Assembly: GCA_020831805.1 (NCBI GenBank)
Contig: JAFIFX010000003.1
Coordinates: 62,001-126,000, forward strand
Direction: 5' to 3'
Origin: Planctomycetota bacterium
Lineage (GTDB): Bacteria; Planctomycetota; Phycisphaerae; Phycisphaerales; UBA1924
DNA length: 64,000 nt
Shown here: positions 61,471 to 64,000 of the stretch, piece after piece
Layout of the letters: the number at the start of each line of letters is the position of its first letter
Numbering within the stretch: the stretch's first letter is position 1
Notes under the pieces: generated by a model
Database searches by the model: none
What the model was told of the DNA's origin: nothing
Seen by the model: only the letters and a program-made list of their open reading frames with translations
Translations under genes and position numbers: made by a program

Positions 61471-63083
61471 CGGCGACGATCAAACCAAGACACCGCCCCA
61501 CCGTGCCGCCGGCGTTCGTGGACCGCTGCCGGGAGCTGGGGCTGGTGACCTGGCGGCTGGATCCCAACGGGATGCCGGTGGAGGATCCGGCCGCGCCGGA
61601 ACTGGTTGCGTTGTGGCTGAGTTCCAAGCCGTTCCGGCGGGTGCTGACGGAGCTGGCCTCCGGCTGGTCGGCCCGGCCGAAGCTTTCGGCGGCGAACCCG
61701 ATGCCGGGGATGTGGGTGTACCCGTTCGAGGAGCTGCACCGGCGCCGGCGGACGGGGTACTTCATCGCGATCGGGTTCGGGAAGGAGATCCTCGAATCGG
61801 ACCTGCTCGAGCCGGGCTGCGTGGGCGGTTCGCTGCAGCTCGGGGCCGTCAAGCACGCGTTGTACGAGCTGGCGACGATCGACGGGAGCAGCGCCAAGCG
61901 GCTCTCGCGGGTGCTGGGATGGATGCACGAGGATCTGGTCGGCGGGTACAAGTCGGCCGAGACCATCGAGGGGTTTACCGAGCAGTTGGCGACGGCGTAC
62001 GAGGCGGTCACGATGCTCTGCGAGCTGGGCCGGGCGATGGGGTCGATCGACGATCCAGAATCGTTCGTCCGTCAGACGGGCGAGCAGGTGGGCTCGACGC
62101 TGATGTACCGCTGGACGACGATCTGCCTGGACGGGCGTGACGGGCGGGACGACCGCATCTTTGAGATCGGCCAGGAGCGGCTGGGCGAGGAGCGGGTGCG
62201 GGCGGTGCTCGGCCGGATCGAGCTGGAACTGCCGACGGCGACGGCCGGGACAACCGCGATCTACCAGGTGGACGATGCTTCCGATCCGCTGTCGCCCCAG
62301 ATCGTGTCGCACCCGATCGAGCGGAACGGGCGCCGGTTCGGGCTGATGATCGCGGGCGGAAAGCTGGGCGACGACCCGCAGGTCTCAACCTACGAGACCA
62401 AGTCGATCGAGTCGGTCTGCGGGCTGCTGGGCGCGTTCCTCGAGAACGCGGATCTGTACGAGGAGCAGCGGCTGAGCTTCATCGGGACGATCCGGGCGAT
62501 GTCCGGCGCGCTGGACGCGAAGGACCGGTACACCCGCGGCCATTCGGACCGGGTGGCGTACATGAGCGCGGAGATCGCCCGGGCGCTGGGCTTCTCGGAC
62601 GAGGAGGTCGAGCGGGTCCGGATCGCGGGCATCGTGCACGATGTCGGCAAGATCGGCGTGCCGGAGAGCGTGCTGTGCAAGCCGGACCGGCTGACCGACG
62701 AGGAGTTCGATCTGATCAAGAAGCACCCGGAGATCGGTCATCAGATCCTCGAGGGGATCCCCGGGCTCAAGGACATCCTGCCGGGCGTGCTGTACCACCA
62801 CGAGCGGTACGACGGCAAGGGGTATCCGCACGGCCTGGCGGGGGACGACATCCCGCTGCTGGCGCGGATCATGGCGGTGGCGGACACCTTCGATGCGATG
62901 AGTTCGAACCGGGCGTACCGGTCGAAGATGCCGCGGGAGGTGGTGCTGGGCGAGATCGCCAAGTGCGCGGGCACGCAGTTCGACCAGCGGGTGGCCGAGG
63001 CCTTCCTGGGCCTTGACCTGACGGAGTACGACCGGATGGTCGCGGACCACGCGGGCCAGGATTCGCTTGGAAAAGCGGCCTGA
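61467..63083 (+). CDS. HD-GYP domain phosphodiesterase with N-terminal sensor region
   Basis: 538 residues. An unassigned N-terminal half (~1-180) and a GAF-like domain (~185-330) precede the HD-GYP domain (~340-520). The latter has RGHSDRVAYMS, GIVHDVGKIGVPE and the HHERYDGKGYPHGL signature plus ADTFDAM. HD-GYP enzymes hydrolyse cyclic-di-GMP to GMP or pGpG. The GTG start overlaps the receiver gene stop by 4 nt. The PilZ-like protein at 54.7 kb could sense the same molecule. Confidence 0.93.
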   Translation: MTATIKPRHRPTVPPAFVDRCRELGLVTWRLDPNGMPVEDPAAPELVALWLSSKPFRRVLTELASGWSARPKLSAANPMPGMWVYPFEELHRRRRTGYFIAIGFGKEILESDLLEPGCVGGSLQLGAVKHALYELATIDGSSAKRLSRVLGWMHEDLVGGYKSAETIEGFTEQLATAYEAVTMLCELGRAMGSIDDPESFVRQTGEQVGSTLMYRWTTICLDGRDGRDDRIFEIGQERLGEERVRAVLGRIELELPTATAGTTAIYQVDDASDPLSPQIVSHPIERNGRRFGLMIAGGKLGDDPQVSTYETKSIESVCGLLGAFLENADLYEEQRLSFIGTIRAMSGALDAKDRYTRGHSDRVAYMSAEIARALGFSDEEVERVRIAGIVHDVGKIGVPESVLCKPDRLTDEEFDLIKKHPEIGHQILEGIPGLKDILPGVLYHHERYDGKGYPHGLAGDDIPLLARIMAVADTFDAMSSNRAYRSKMPREVVLGEIAKCAGTQFDQRVAEAFLGLDLTEYDRMVADHAGQDSLGKAA

Positions 63084-63581
63084 TACGGATCCCATCTGAA
63101 ACCCGGGCGCGACCAGTTTTGTGCTCTTCGTCTCCGGAGTGCACGCCCGTTGACGCGCTCGCTCTTGCAAGGCCGAGTGCGTGGCCCCTACGCGACGTGA
63201 GGGCGGCGCGTTCCTGTGTGTTGGTCTGGTTCAACGCAGAGGATCGCTGAGGGGCGCAGAGGATTGAAACAGAATCATTGGATCTCTCTGCGCTCCTCTG
63301 CGCCTCTCGGCGTACTCTGCGTTTGATTGCTGTGCGTTTCGCGCGGTGAAAGGCGGCGGGCCCCGGAGGTTCAAGGGCGTTGGTTCAAGCGACACGTGAA
63401 ATGCATGGTCGGCGCTCGGTGCGCTCGTCCCCGTCGCTGACGCTCAGGGCTTCTTTCGTGCTCGGCGCATCGCGGATGGCGACCGTCATGGCGGCCGTCT
63501 CCCTACCGCGGTCCACGCACGAGTTTCACGCGAGATCCGTATGACCCGGCGGCGTCGGGCGGCCGGCGAATCGGTTCCCTT
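63084..63581. other. Intergenic region with a large inverted repeat
   Basis: 498 nt with no convincing gene. It contains the 91-nt CGCAGAG-type inverted repeat (63233-63323). The rest, 63324-63581, shows nothing recognisable. Confidence 0.5.
63233..63323. repeat. Large imperfect inverted repeat of CGCAGAG words
   Basis: The left arm 63233-63263 and right arm 63294-63323 (about 30 nt each) are near-perfect inverse copies built of AACGCAGAG and GGCGCAGAGGA words, with a 30-nt loop. Related CTCTGCG words form a tandem repeat at 39172-39208. It is probably a dispersed intergenic element. Confidence 0.65.
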
Positions 63582-64000
63582 TTAGTCCACGACGCGGGCG
63601 AAGCTGCCCGGGATCACCCGGAAGCCGGGGGGCATGCTGGACGCCTCGTAGAGTTCGTTGATGGTCGAGCCGCTGAGTTGGGCGGAGAAGAGCATGACGC
63701 GGGCGACCGATCCGAAGGTCGGCGAGGACTGGTCGTAGGTCGACCACGGGATGTTGCGCACACCGAAGTACCAGTCCTGGGTGTTGGCGGGGCGAATAAG
63801 GAAGATACCGTTCAGGCCGACGGTCGTCCCCGAATGATCAGCGCGGCGCACACCGTCCAGGTAGAGTTCCATGCCGTTTGAGCCCCAGGTCAGGGCGATG
63901 AAGTGCCATTGACCCTCGACGATTCTGTTGCTCGAGAACCGGATCGACCGGCCGATGCCGCTGGAGGCCTCCAGCGTGTAGTAGAAGTGGTTGTCGGTCA
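63582..64000 (-). CDS. LamG/concanavalin-A-like domain protein, C-terminal part (5' end outside window)
   Basis: The frame is open from the right edge for ~139 codons to a stop at 63582. The visible part is a LamG-type beta sandwich: NHFYYTLEASSGIGRSIRF, VEGQWHFIALTW, MELYLDGVRRADHSGTT and DWYFGVRNIPW, ending SFARVVD. Such domains bind sugars or proteins outside the cell. Nothing can be said about its N-terminus or signal. It is probably a secreted planctomycete surface protein. Confidence 0.75.
   Translation of the reverse strand, partial: TDNHFYYTLEASSGIGRSIRFSSNRIVEGQWHFIALTWGSNGMELYLDGVRRADHSGTTVGLNGIFLIRPANTQDWYFGVRNIPWSTYDQSSPTFGSVARVMLFSAQLSGSTINELYEASSMPPGFRVIPGSFARVVD

Overview
The window is GC-rich, densely coded DNA from a bacterial chromosome, most likely Planctomycetota and probably class Phycisphaerae. 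This rests on several lineage-flavoured features. Two secreted proteins (33.6-35.1 kb and 50.3-51.7 kb) end in a paired dockerin-like Ca-loop module. One pseudopilin (47.3-48.3 kb) is of the planctomycete type. A membrane protein carries the C-terminal CxxCGYDL...CPECG ribbon (38.4-39.2 kb). There is also a type III polyketide cassette and a large tricorn-type protease. No rRNA, CRISPR array, insertion sequence or prophage was seen. One tRNA, tRNA-Arg(TCT), is present. The species assignment is inference; no 16S gene is in the window.

Layout. 0-2.6 kb (+): the methyl cycle (3' end of ahcY, a THUMP-like methyltransferase, metF). 2.6-4.7 kb: a glutamine-amidotransferase-like hydrolase and a DUF4340 protein. 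4.7-15.1 kb (-): eight genes joined by 1-4 nt start/stop overlaps, namely methyltransferase, FAD oxidoreductase, type III PKS, DNA exonuclease, ATP-dependent DNA ligase, Lhr-type helicase, PdeM phosphoesterase and purD. This joins a phenolic-lipid-like pathway to the ligase-associated DNA repair set. 15.2-18.6 kb: tricorn protease. 18.8-19.6 kb: three tiny envelope proteins. 20.1-22.3 kb: an OmpR/histidine-kinase pair. 22.6-24.2 kb: a secreted phosphoesterase. 24.4-27.7 kb: an oxidase-maturation operon (ctaB, ABC transporter, SCO). 27.7-30.5 kb: DUF429 and dnaK. 30.6-33.4 kb: a sulfotransferase-membrane fusion and citrate/2-methylcitrate synthase.

33.6-39.2 kb is the most accessory-looking part. 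It holds a propeller-dockerin protein, two tandem cysteine-rich secreted paralogues of unknown function with duplicated promoters, a frameshifted ankyrin gene and a ribbon membrane protein. 39.2-47.2 kb carries prpB, a pseudophosphatase-M28 peptidase lipoprotein, a LOG-family hydrolase, prpD, a proline-tailed unknown, serC and serA. With the synthase at 32 kb this gives a nearly complete methylcitrate cycle plus serine synthesis. 47.3-54.6 kb: pseudopilin, a zinc-ribbon/GYF-like membrane protein, a parvulin-like lipoprotein, an M14 carboxypeptidase, RNase Y and a lipoprotein. 54.7-60.1 kb (-): PilZ-like protein, transglutaminase, DUF58, small lipoprotein, scpB. 60.1-63.1 kb (+): queuosine-precursor transporter, then a receiver/HD-GYP pair. 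The right edge cuts a LamG-domain gene.

Non-coding structure includes a 42-bp REP-like double hairpin in three copies (44.5, 45.0, 51.7 kb), CTCTGCG-type intergenic repeats (39.2 and 63.2 kb), several strong terminators, and a matched promoter pair ahead of the cysteine-rich paralogues.
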